Shown here piece after piece: positions 1 through 6,652 of a stretch of 14,181 nucleotides of DNA. Origin of the DNA: Candidatus Dormiibacterota bacterium. Lineage in GTDB: Bacteria > Chloroflexota > Dormibacteria > Aeolococcales > Aeolococcaceae. A program made the position numbers and the translations under genes. Location: the NCBI GenBank assembly GCA_027451645.1, contig DAIDIX010000015.1, positions 1 through 14,181 on the forward strand, read 5' to 3'. The first letter of the stretch is position 1. Each line of letters starts with the position of its first letter. Below the pieces are notes generated by a model, which had not been told where the DNA came from, did not search any database, and saw nothing but the letters and a program-made list of their open reading frames with translations.

Positions 1-1400
1 ATCTGGGTGACGGTGTTGCTTCGAAGCACCTGGATGGGAAGTCCTGCACTCTCCGCGTATTTGATTGGGGAATCCTTCCGCTTGAAGTACGGTTTGAGTG
101 TGAGGAGCACATCAGCTCTCTCAACGGAGTGCTGGATGCGGATGGGAAGCTGGAGCTCCTTTATGGACTGTTCGAGGTAGCTTCGCGATACTCCATACGG
201 AAAGACTGAGACAATGGGGACAGCTTCTGTCACAGGTGCCGCTGGCACTGCTGTATTTCGCTGACCAGGAAACATCGAGGTATCGCCTGGCCTGTCCTTC
301 TTCCTCTTTTTCTCCTGCAGGGCACTTCGCAGTCCCATGAGCGTGACTGTGCTGGCCTCCTCGTCATCATGCTGTGGCTGGTTGAGCGAGCCGTTCTCCG
401 TTGTGCACTGGCCTGTTAGTGGATCATGTGCCCGGATCTGGGGTGCCTTCATTGAACCGCGGAGATAGCTGTCAACTGTCTCTGTCAGTGAACGGTGGAT
501 GGTGACCCTGTCTCTCGACTGAATTTCCACGAGCACATCGAAAGTGGGTGGTGCCTTCCGCTCGAGAACACTCTTCTGTGTACCTCGTCTCCGTGCTTCC
601 TCATCCGAGAGTGTTACGGACTGGATTCCGCCAAGAAGATCATTGAGTGTCGGATTGACGAGAAGATTGTCGAGATTTGAACCGTGAGCAGTTGCGACGA
701 GCTGTACTCCCCTCTCCGCAATCGTGCGCGCAGCAGAGGCTTCGAGTTCTGTTCCGATCTCATCAATGATGATGACCTGGGGCATGTGGTTCTCAACAGC
801 TTCAATCATCACTGCATGCTGCTTCGAAGGAGTCCTGACCTGCATCCGCCGTGCCCGGCCAATTCCAGGATGGGGGATATCTCCATCACCAGCAATTTCA
901 TTCGATGTATCGATAATGACTACGCGCCTGCCGCATTCCTCGCTCAGCACGCGTGCACATTCGCGAAGCATGGTGGTCTTTCCGATGCCGGGTTCGCCAA
1001 GAAGGAGGAGCGACTCCCCAGACATGACGATATCCCTGATGATGTCGATCGTTCCGGTTACTGCCCTGCCCACTCGGCAAGTGAGGCCGATGACGTCGCC
1101 AGTGCGGTTCCGGATGGCACTGATGCGGTGGAGTGTCCTCGCTATGCCTGCACGATTGTCATCGCCAAACATGCCGATGTTTGCAACCACTGCATCGATA
1201 TCCTCCTTCGATATCGGATGATGCTCAAGAATGACTTCGCCGTCCCGAAAACGGGCTTCCGGCTCTCTTCCGAGGTCCATGACGACTTCCAGCAGGTCGT
1301 CATGGTGCTGCGACGCTGTCTTGACTGCCAGCGCTATTCGAAGCGGCAGGGCCTCGAGCAGCAGATTCAGTTCCTCTTCCCACGATGGACCGTATTTCAT
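1..1400 (-). CDS. Ycf45/SpoIIIAA-like AAA ATPase (R3H-type nucleic-acid-binding protein), 3' end cut by window
   Basis: This P-loop ATPase resembles the Ycf45/SpoIIIAA family of cyanobacteria, plastids and related bacteria, whose members often carry a C-terminal R3H single-stranded nucleic-acid-binding domain. I translated 466 residues from ATG 1400; the frame is still open at base 1. Visible are Walker A GEPGIGKT (about 135-142), Walker B VIIIDEI (209-215), GRARRMQV (181-188) and the sensor-like ATAHG (236-240). A charged linker (about 320-400) follows. Then comes the family's C-terminal signature, ending IKYAESAGLPIQVLRSNT (about 446-463), which normally sits just before R3H; the R3H itself would lie outside the window. 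The start overlaps the stop of the upstream acetyltransferase gene as ATGA, and a GGAGG lies 13 nt before it, so translation is probably coupled. Family assignment is firm; the cellular role is unknown and need not involve sporulation. Confidence 0.87.
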   Translation of the reverse strand, partial: MKYGPSWEEELNLLLEALPLRIALAVKTASQHHDDLLEVVMDLGREPEARFRDGEVILEHHPISKEDIDAVVANIGMFGDDNRAGIARTLHRISAIRNRTGDVIGLTCRVGRAVTGTIDIIRDIVMSGESLLLLGEPGIGKTTMLRECARVLSEECGRRVVIIDTSNEIAGDGDIPHPGIGRARRMQVRTPSKQHAVMIEAVENHMPQVIIIDEIGTELEASAARTIAERGVQLVATAHGSNLDNLLVNPTLNDLLGGIQSVTLSDEEARRRGTQKSVLERKAPPTFDVLVEIQSRDRVTIHRSLTETVDSYLRGSMKAPQIRAHDPLTGQCTTENGSLNQPQHDDEEASTVTLMGLRSALQEKKRKKDRPGDTSMFPGQRNTAVPAAPVTEAVPIVSVFPYGVSRSYLEQSIKELQLPIRIQHSVERADVLLTLKPYFKRKDSPIKYAESAGLPIQVLRSNTVTQ

Positions 1401-2521
1401 GGTCGTTTCGCATCCTCCAAGGTGAACGGTTGGTGAGTGTGTTGGGGGAGAAGCAAGGGAATTGCCCAGGATCGGGCATAGGCACGGGTACGAATGATCC
1501 CGTGAGCCATGCGGTTTCCAGCGCTTGCATGTGCAAGTACTGGTCGCCGGGACCGCCGTGGTGGTGCTATGACTGCAGGTGACTTCAGTTCACGTACAAG
1601 GTACATCTGTGTTCCATATACCTCGAATCCGTATGAGCGAAGCACTGCGAACATGTTCGAATCGTAATGCCGCAAGATGCAGGTCACTGGCCCCTGATGG
1701 ATCTTCGAGCCTAGTGCATGGTACAGGGCCTCGCCAACATCTCGTCTCGAGTTTTCGACAATGAAGCGGATTTCACTGGGGCGGGCATCCCGACCTGGAA
1801 TGATGGCTCCCCAGCCGAGTATTTCACCGTCATCATAGACATACTGCTCTAGTTCGCTGCGTCCAGTAGCCCGAGCCATGGCATCGATGCCTCGCGCTTC
1901 CCACGCATGATAGTTTGGAGCCTCAAGTCGTGCAACTGCGGGTGGTGTAGCTTTCTGGTACAGAAGATACATGCCAAGCCGGTCGCCTTTTCTGGGAGAA
2001 CGGATGTACTGTGTCGTTGCTTCATGCACATGATCTGTACCGTGATCGCAGAAGAGGATCTGCTCAGTATGGATCTGCTGGAAGCCCTGATGGATAAATG
2101 CCGGGAGCAGTCCATGACCATCTGGCATTCTCGCACTCAGCCGCTCGATCTTGCGCTCAATACTGTCGTGGACAAGTGCCTCGATCAGTTCTATTGCGAC
2201 GTACTCGTATTCCTCACCCTCACGGATGCAGAGATTCACGATATGCCACGTCCGTACGGGCTTTGGGAGGAGCTCTGCCTGAATGAAACCAGTAAGGCTG
2301 CCGTCCACTGCTGAAGCAACGTAGAGAGCATCACCATCCTCAGTGAGAGGAACATGAGCTGCTATGGATTTCGACAGAGCAAACCACAGCTTGAGGAGAG
2401 CGCGCTGGGGAACAGGACGGTCTGTAGAGACTACTGGGGAAACTTCACTCGAACGTATTGATGCATGATACAGCGCTTCAATCTGCTCAAAGTCCCTGAA
2501 GGAAGCGGTGCGAACAGTCAT
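1397..2521 (-). CDS. GNAT-like acetyltransferase with two GNAT-type halves
   Basis: This 374-residue protein looks like two GNAT folds in tandem, the fold that moves an acetyl group from acetyl-CoA to an amine; the substrate is unknown. The N-terminal half (about 1-155) opens with the typical MTVRTASFRDFEQI, has a beta pair at 65-84 and ends with FIHQGFQQI. The C-terminal half (about 180-312) has EILGWGAII, SEIRFIVE and ends with VLRSYGFEVYGTQMYLVREL, the usual last helix and strand. No clear Q/RxxGxG/A acetyl-CoA loop is visible in either half, so one or both may be degenerate. A basic, proline-rich tail (about 315-374) follows. I chose ATG 2521 over an in-frame start 20 codons upstream, because GGAGAGG lies 4 nt before it and because it overlaps the upstream ORF stop as ATGA. 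It is coupled downstream to the ATPase gene. Confidence 0.72.
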   Translation of the reverse strand: MTVRTASFRDFEQIEALYHASIRSSEVSPVVSTDRPVPQRALLKLWFALSKSIAAHVPLTEDGDALYVASAVDGSLTGFIQAELLPKPVRTWHIVNLCIREGEEYEYVAIELIEALVHDSIERKIERLSARMPDGHGLLPAFIHQGFQQIHTEQILFCDHGTDHVHEATTQYIRSPRKGDRLGMYLLYQKATPPAVARLEAPNYHAWEARGIDAMARATGRSELEQYVYDDGEILGWGAIIPGRDARPSEIRFIVENSRRDVGEALYHALGSKIHQGPVTCILRHYDSNMFAVLRSYGFEVYGTQMYLVRELKSPAVIAPPRRSRRPVLAHASAGNRMAHGIIRTRAYARSWAIPLLLPQHTHQPFTLEDAKRP

Positions 2522-2697
2522 GCTGCCTCTCCACGTGTCCTGCAGTGCGGAGCCACATCCTGAGGCGACGCACAGGGACATTCACCAGAAGCACCTGCTG
2601 AATGCAATGGAGCAGATCCAGATGAGTGACACAGAGCGACGGGAGACTGACCGAGAATCCTGAGATCCTCGTGCAACCTGACACCGTCTTGTGTCAT
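2518..2697 (-). CDS. Possible small 59-residue Cys/His-containing ORF
   Basis: I do not recognise this ORF. ATG 2697 is preceded by the excellent ribosome binding site AAGGAGG at a spacing of 4 nt, and its stop overlaps the acetyltransferase start as ATGA, the same junction seen one gene further on. The product has four cysteines, including a CPC pair at about 39-41, and several histidines; it has no membrane segment and no signal peptide. Against it, only about 43% of third codon positions are G or C, lower than expected for this DNA. The protein resembles no family I know. It may be a translated leader ORF that couples ribosomes into the downstream gene rather than a functional protein. Confidence 0.4.
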   Translation of the reverse strand: MTQDGVRLHEDLRILGQSPVALCHSSGSAPLHSAGASGECPCASPQDVAPHCRTRGEAA

Positions 2698-2750
2698 TGC
2701 GCCTCCTTCCCACCAAAGTGGGCTGGATTCCATTCGCATCTCACAGACTC

Positions 2751-2779
2751 AGTGTACCGTCTCCTTCCGCCAGTGACAC
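2751..2779 (-). promoter_or_regulatory. Candidate promoter of the 2697-to-1 gene chain
   Basis: Read on the minus strand, GTGTCA (2779-2774) and TACACT (2756-2751) are 17 nt apart, each matching four of six consensus bases. The start site would lie near 2743, leaving a leader of about 45 nt with the AAGGAGG site. This is a visual match only. Confidence 0.35.
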
Positions 2780-2813
2780 ATCTAGTTACAAACACGTGAC
2801 CCTACTTGACGAA

Positions 2814-2868
2814 GTGCAGCATCATGCTGCATAGGCAGGATCACTGCCAGTTCAGCATGATGCTGCGC
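2814..2868. terminator. Strong nested hairpin, probable terminator after the SRPBCC gene
   Basis: A perfect 14-bp inverted repeat, GCAGCATCATGCTG (2816-2829) and CAGCATGATGCTGC (2853-2866), encloses a second perfect 5-bp hairpin, GGCAG-GATCA-CTGCC (2834-2848). The outer stem extends by one G-T and one G-C pair to 2814/2868. It lies 23 nt past the stop of the minus-strand SRPBCC gene and before the promoter of the next minus-strand chain, as a terminator would. No U-tract follows on either strand, so RNA processing or protection, or a protein-binding palindrome, is also possible. Confidence 0.55.
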
Positions 2869-2890
2869 ATGCAGACGGGTATATGCTGTC

Positions 2891-3388
2891 CTACTTTGTG
2901 GCTGCAGGTGTGCGCTTCCGTACTGGAACACCTTTTGCCTGTGCTCCTGAGTTCCAGGCTTCAACCTGCTTCTTGAGTTCCTTCACAGATGTCTCAATGT
3001 TCATCTGGATAACTGGCTCAATTGCCTTTGCAAGTACCTTGCCAGCAATCCCGCCTCCAAGCTCGTACTCCATGGTGAAGGTCGCTTCTGTCTTTTCACC
3101 ATGCTTGTGGAATGTCCACCGTCCCGTCTGCTGAAGACCTGACACGCTCCCCCACGCCATTCCATGATTTTCTTTCCATTCAGTGAAATGGATGACAGAT
3201 TCGAGAACTTTCGGTCCAGCCTTCATGCCTACTGCAAATTCGGCACCGATGCCATGGACAACCTTGCCCGTGGGTTTCCAGACAACAAGATCCTTCATGT
3301 ATTTCGTTGCGTTCGCGTAGTCGTCAACATACTGAAATGTTGTTTCGATGGGTGCATCAACTGTTGTGGTGTACGTTACCCGTGCCAT
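2891..3388 (-). CDS. SRPBCC (START/Bet v1-like) family protein
   Basis: This 165-residue cytosolic protein has the SRPBCC fold, a hydrophobic cavity that binds lipid- or polyketide-like ligands. The diagnostic opening is at residues 1-32: a first beta strand, then VDAPIETTFQYVDDYANATKY, where the DAP-x-E-TTF and the following Y/W helix are typical. The middle carries alternating strands and GRWTFHKHG, and the C-terminal amphipathic helix (about 118-145) ends in a basic tail. The length is normal for polyketide cyclase/dehydrase-like members. The start ATG 3388 has AAGGAG 6-7 nt upstream. The gene stands alone, with its own candidate promoter upstream and a hairpin downstream. The nearby acyltransferase on the same strand makes a lipid-related role conceivable, but nothing in the sequence identifies the ligand. 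Confidence 0.82.
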   Translation of the reverse strand: MARVTYTTTVDAPIETTFQYVDDYANATKYMKDLVVWKPTGKVVHGIGAEFAVGMKAGPKVLESVIHFTEWKENHGMAWGSVSGLQQTGRWTFHKHGEKTEATFTMEYELGGGIAGKVLAKAIEPVIQMNIETSVKELKKQVEAWNSGAQAKGVPVRKRTPAATK

Positions 3389-3421
3389 ATCCTGCTCCTT
3401 CCTCGTGTGGGGTCTGTTCCC

Positions 3422-3450
3422 ATACTACCCACCCGGATCACCGTTGACTA
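3422..3450 (-). promoter_or_regulatory. Candidate promoter of the SRPBCC gene
   Basis: On the minus strand, TAGTCA (3450-3445) and TAGTAT (3427-3422) are separated by 17 nt, each with four of six consensus bases. The predicted start near 3415 gives a leader of about 27 nt holding the AAGGAG site. The rest of the 156-nt gap to the acyltransferase stop shows nothing I recognise. Confidence 0.38.
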
Positions 3451-3544
3451 GATACTGCTTCGTGCAGAGGTATCTTCCCGTACCGCAAGAAGTGCTGGTG
3501 CACGCAGGAACAACAACGTGCTGGAGGGAGGCCGATTCTGCAGG

Positions 3545-4525
3545 TCACCCGATAATGGGGAAACGGCGCTCAGAGGCAAGCTTGTCAAGCATGGCCTGCA
3601 TGCGATGCTCAACAAGGGCATAGCACGCCCACAGCACATCAGGATCATGGGGATCGAGCTCGCCAAACTCCTCATGGAAGTCAATGGGAACACCCACCTC
3701 GGTAGTGATCTTTGCTGGCAGGGGAAAATGAAGCAGCAGATCTCCTGGCGAGATACCCCATGGAGGTGCAATGACAATCGGAAGGGATTTGAGCCGAAAG
3801 CGGTCAAGATGGAGAAGCCGTGCGGTTTTCCTGCCATCATTGAGCACGAAGAGAGTCTCATGCCCTCCAATTGAGACCACCGGAACAATTGGCACACGCT
3901 CCTCGAGGGCAAGGCGGATAAACCCGGTTCGACGGCCAAGGTGTATCTGGTTCCTCTTGCTCCATGGACGGAGAGTGTCTTCGTCTCCCCCCGGATATAC
4001 AAGAACAGCAGCACCACGTCGCAGTGCTTCACGGGCATGCTGCGGGTGAGCTGGAATCGTGCCCACCTTTCGGAGAAACTGTCCCACAATCGGGAGACCA
4101 AGAACCAGGTTGTGTGCCAGGGCATAGCTCACACGTTCAGTGCCGAAATGCCGTACGAATTCGACCATGAGTACCCAGCTGTCAGGAATGAGGACCCCGC
4201 CGCTGTGATTGCCAACACACATCACACCCCTGTTCAGGGGAATTCGGTCGAGATGATGAACCTCCCCACGGAAGTACCACTCCACAACGGGAGTCATCAC
4301 ATCAACGAATGTCTGGAGAACTGCAGGATCCCGTAGATCGAGAGAACCTTCCGCACCCTGTTCCACCATCCCGGAGATGCGGCCATCGAGCGTATTGATC
4401 GCCTCGCGAACGACATCCACTGGCCCTGCACGACGCTTTCTCGGTTTTCTCCTCGTACTCGCAGGCACCTGCAAGGCCGGGTGGGAGGACACAGTCTTCG
4501 AAGTATCCTTCAGTGTCACTGGCAT
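3545..4525 (-). CDS. PlsC/DGAT-like lysophospholipid acyltransferase family protein
   Basis: This 326-residue member of the glycerolipid acyltransferase superfamily transfers acyl groups to lysophospholipid, glycerolipid or a similar acceptor. Motif I is NHSGG (106-110) with a downstream Asp at 115, the spacing seen in DGAT-like actinobacterial and plant relatives rather than the strict HX4D of PlsC. VYPGGDED (176-183) takes the place of the EGTR block, GFIRLAL (201-207) follows, and PIVPVVSIGG (212-221) is the conserved proline motif. A basic N-terminus (about 25-35, RRKPRKRR) suggests association with the membrane surface; there is no clear membrane helix. ATG 4525 has AGGGAG about 9 nt upstream. 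A GTG at 4546, seven codons earlier and with GGAG before it, is an alternative start. The gene diverges from the tRNA and permease genes. The acceptor lipid cannot be told from sequence. Confidence 0.83.
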   Translation of the reverse strand: MPVTLKDTSKTVSSHPALQVPASTRRKPRKRRAGPVDVVREAINTLDGRISGMVEQGAEGSLDLRDPAVLQTFVDVMTPVVEWYFRGEVHHLDRIPLNRGVMCVGNHSGGVLIPDSWVLMVEFVRHFGTERVSYALAHNLVLGLPIVGQFLRKVGTIPAHPQHAREALRRGAAVLVYPGGDEDTLRPWSKRNQIHLGRRTGFIRLALEERVPIVPVVSIGGHETLFVLNDGRKTARLLHLDRFRLKSLPIVIAPPWGISPGDLLLHFPLPAKITTEVGVPIDFHEEFGELDPHDPDVLWACYALVEHRMQAMLDKLASERRFPIIG

Positions 4526-4626
4526 GGGATTCTTCTCCCTGTTCACTCAGGCTCCTGTTTCATCGATCGCACACCATCATTCTGTACTCTACAGAGGGGA
4601 TGGGACAACACGTACCATTATTCTCA

Positions 4627-4701
4627 CGGGAAGTAGCTCAGTCCGGTTAGAGTGCACGGTTCGGGACCGTGAGGTCGCGAGTTCGAATCTCGCCTTCCCG
4701 A
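4627..4701 (+). tRNA. tRNA-Pro (anticodon CGG)
   Basis: The 75-nt cloverleaf is complete. The acceptor stem CGGGAAG/CTTCCCG has the C1-G72 pair and A73 typical of bacterial tRNA-Pro. The D arm is GCTC/GAGT with a 10-nt loop. The anticodon stem CACGG/CCGTG closes loop TTCGGGA, giving anticodon CGG, which reads codon CCG. The variable loop is AGGTC and the T arm is GCGAG-TTCGAAT-CTCGC. After A73 comes CATG, so CCA is not encoded and must be added by the nucleotidyltransferase. It lies 29 nt before the TauE start and may be the head of that transcript. Confidence 0.96.
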
Positions 4702-4730
4702 CATGTCACCCTGCATCCCCAGGAGAGGAA

Positions 4731-5567
4731 ATGTCCATCGCAATGGCGATGATCGTACTTGCAGTTGTGGCCGTATTTGCAGGACTTGTCGGCTCGCTTC
4801 TAGGTCTAGGCGGCGCAGTACTCATCATTCCGTTTCTCACGCTCATCCTCCATGTGAACATCCACTACGCAATAGGAGCATCCATCGTCGCAGTCATCTG
4901 CACGTCAAGTTCCGCTGGAGCAGTCTACGCACGAAGCGGCATTGCCAACATTCGGCTAGCGTTCCTTCTTGAGTGCGGTGCTGTGCTCGGTGCTGTTACT
5001 GGCGCACTCCTTGCCACTGTCATTGCTGCACGCTTTCTCTTCTTTCTCTTCGCAGCGATCCTTGTCTATTCGGCTGCATCAATGATCGTGTCCCACCGCA
5101 GAGAAAGCAGGCGAAAGGAACTTCCCACGGCAGGTGACACTTCCCCGTTTGCGGGAAGCTTTTACGATGTGCATGAGATGCGGACTGTGAGCTACGTGCC
5201 GCACCGTCCCCTCCTTGGTGTTCCGCTCGTGTTCGCCTCAGGGATACTGAGCGCTCTGCTTGGAGTGGGAGCCGGTGGCATCAATGTGCCAGCATTCCTC
5301 AGCATCCTCCATCTCCCCCTCAAGGCAGCTCTCGGAACAAGCAGCTACATGATCGGAATCATCGCTGCCACAAGCGCACTCATCTACACGTTCCGTGGCG
5401 ATGTGCAGCCACTTCTCGCTGCCCCGATTGCCTGTGGCATTCTCGTCGGTGCACGGGTTGGAGCAAGGCTCCTGCCCCGCCTCCAGCACCAGTGGCTCAA
5501 CCGCGCATTCATTGTTCTGCTCCTGCTTCTTGCAGGCGAGATGACCATACACGGACTTTCAGCATGA
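4731..5567 (+). CDS. TauE/SafE family sulfite/organosulfur permease
   Basis: This 278-residue integral membrane protein belongs to TauE/SafE (formerly DUF81), a family that includes exporters of sulfite and small organosulfonates; the cargo here is not known. It shows the internal duplication expected of the family. The first half carries GLVGSLLGLGGAVLIIPFL (about 18-36) and the second carries GILSALLGVGAGGINVPAF (about 165-183), each in hydrophobic surroundings. They are separated by a hydrophilic loop of about 45 residues. About eight membrane segments can be drawn. The start ATG 4731 is directly preceded by AGGAGAGGAA. Its stop overlaps the DUF1634 start as ATGA. TauE-DUF1634 gene pairs are common in bacteria and archaea, so the two proteins probably work together. 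Confidence 0.9.
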   Translation: MSIAMAMIVLAVVAVFAGLVGSLLGLGGAVLIIPFLTLILHVNIHYAIGASIVAVICTSSSAGAVYARSGIANIRLAFLLECGAVLGAVTGALLATVIAARFLFFLFAAILVYSAASMIVSHRRESRRKELPTAGDTSPFAGSFYDVHEMRTVSYVPHRPLLGVPLVFASGILSALLGVGAGGINVPAFLSILHLPLKAALGTSSYMIGIIAATSALIYTFRGDVQPLLAAPIACGILVGARVGARLLPRLQHQWLNRAFIVLLLLLAGEMTIHGLSA

Positions 5568-5965
5568 GAGGCGAATCCAACACACACTCCCTTCGCATCG
5601 AGAATGCCATTGCTCTTGCGCTGTCCGTTGGCATTGGCGTTGCTGTCGCTGTCGTGCTCATGGGCATCCTCATCACCCTCTCAAGTCAGACATCCCTATG
5701 GCGCAGTGTCTCCACAGGCTATGTCCACTCCCTCCGCCCTGTGCCATTCCGACCAGCACTCCTGCTGTACGAGCTGCACCACTCACCCGGAATTGCTGCA
5801 ATGTCTCTCGGACTCTTCCTCATCGTATGCACACCTCTTGCCCGACTCACGGTTTCCGCCATCATGCTCGTCCGAACGCATGAATATCGATTCGTTCCAC
5901 TGACAGTCTTTGTGCTCCTTGTCATTGCGGCTTCCATTGTGCTCAGCTTCCATCTCCGGCACTGA
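5564..5965 (+). CDS. DUF1634 family membrane protein, TauE partner
   Basis: This 133-residue protein begins MRGESNTHSLRIENAIALAL, followed by three hydrophobic segments (about 15-38, 81-103 and 108-129). The layout is that of DUF1634: an R-IE start, then a helix, a loop rich in Pro and Arg, and two closing helices around a short hydrophilic stretch with HEYRF. The second segment includes LIVCTPLARLTVSAIML, close to the family's conserved TP-R block. The ATG overlaps the permease stop (ATGA), so the two are translated together, presumably as an accessory subunit or regulator of the transporter. The function of DUF1634 is not established. Confidence 0.85.
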   Translation: MRGESNTHSLRIENAIALALSVGIGVAVAVVLMGILITLSSQTSLWRSVSTGYVHSLRPVPFRPALLLYELHHSPGIAAMSLGLFLIVCTPLARLTVSAIMLVRTHEYRFVPLTVFVLLVIAASIVLSFHLRH

Positions 5966-6049
5966 GAAGAATGGTACTGAGAGTGTCTGTTCTTCAGGAC
6001 ATGACTCCGCTCTGTGCAGGATCAATTCCTCTTTTGACACGATGTCGAT

Positions 6050-6583
6050 ATGGCAGACCATCAATCATTTCTCTTCCTCAGGGCAATCAATGTGGGCAAG
6101 CGAAAAATTTCCATGAATGCGCTCCGGAATCTTCTGCTGCATGAAGGATTCACTGCTGTCCGCACGCACCTCAATACGGGAAATGTCGTGTTTGAGACTG
6201 CACCATTTCCTGCAGCGGCAATTGAACAGGCATGCGAGTCGCTACTTTATGATCAGTTCGGCTTTCCCGTGACAGTGTTTTACCGGAAGGAAGCGGACGT
6301 GCGTGCAATCCTGGATGAAGCACGAGCTGTTCTTCCGAGCGATCCAGCGGACAGTCTGTATGTCACATTCATGAAAGAGGAGGTACCGGCTGTCCAACCG
6401 CTTCCATCCCTTTCGGATGGAACCATCAGGGTTGTTCGCATGCTTGGAACGACAGTACTCACGCAGACATCACCAATTCCCAATGGCACGTCATTTCCCA
6501 ACCCGTTCATCGAACGTCAGTTCCGCTGCGAGGCAACATCGAGGAACATTCGCGTCATTGACCAGCTCTGTCCAGCTTCCTGA
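6050..6583 (+). CDS. DUF1697 family protein
   Basis: This 177-residue cytosolic protein of the DUF1697 family is full length. Its signatures are FLRAINVGKRKISMNALRNL (about 9-28), followed by GFTAVRTHLNTGNVVF (33-48). The C-terminal EATSRNIRVIDQL corresponds to the family's TARNWNTV-like end. Its biochemical function is unknown. The start at 6050 matches the family's N-terminus (MADHQSFLFL), but there is no Shine-Dalgarno match in front. A TTGACA at 6034-6039 lies too close to the start to be its -35 box. The gene is 84 nt after DUF1634 and 69 nt before the first DUF6159 gene, with no overlaps, so it is probably transcribed separately. Confidence 0.85.
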   Translation: MADHQSFLFLRAINVGKRKISMNALRNLLLHEGFTAVRTHLNTGNVVFETAPFPAAAIEQACESLLYDQFGFPVTVFYRKEADVRAILDEARAVLPSDPADSLYVTFMKEEVPAVQPLPSLSDGTIRVVRMLGTTVLTQTSPIPNGTSFPNPFIERQFRCEATSRNIRVIDQLCPAS

Positions 6584-6616
6584 CATCCTGCCATCCACGA
6601 CAATCCCAGGCGATCC

Positions 6617-6645
6617 CTGAAGAAGCAATTCACCAACCATATACT
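6617..6645 (+). promoter_or_regulatory. Candidate leaderless promoter of the first DUF6159 gene
   Basis: TATACT at 6640-6645 ends seven nucleotides before ATG 6653, so transcription should begin at or next to the start codon. No Shine-Dalgarno sequence is present. The -35 candidate CTGAAG (6617-6622, 17-nt spacer) is weak. The same TATACT-N7-ATG geometry recurs at the paralogue, which strengthens both calls. Confidence 0.6.
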
Positions 6646-6652
6646 GATGTCC

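Noticed and set aside
684..1436. Long plus-strand open frame of 250 codons
   Set aside because: It is antisense to the ATPase gene, whose minus-strand frame has Walker A, Walker B and the Ycf45-type C-terminus; the plus-strand product has no recognisable pattern.
3448..4125. Minus-strand open frame of 225 codons
   Set aside because: It lies in another frame of the acyltransferase gene, which has all family motifs; no ribosome binding site.
5966..5995. GAAGAA / TTCTTC inverted repeat after DUF1634
   Set aside because: Six AT-rich pairs around an 18-nt loop are too weak to call a terminator.
6034..6039. Perfect TTGACA upstream of the DUF1697 start
   Set aside because: It is only 10 nt before the ATG, and no -10 box at 16-18 nt makes sense for this gene; probably chance.
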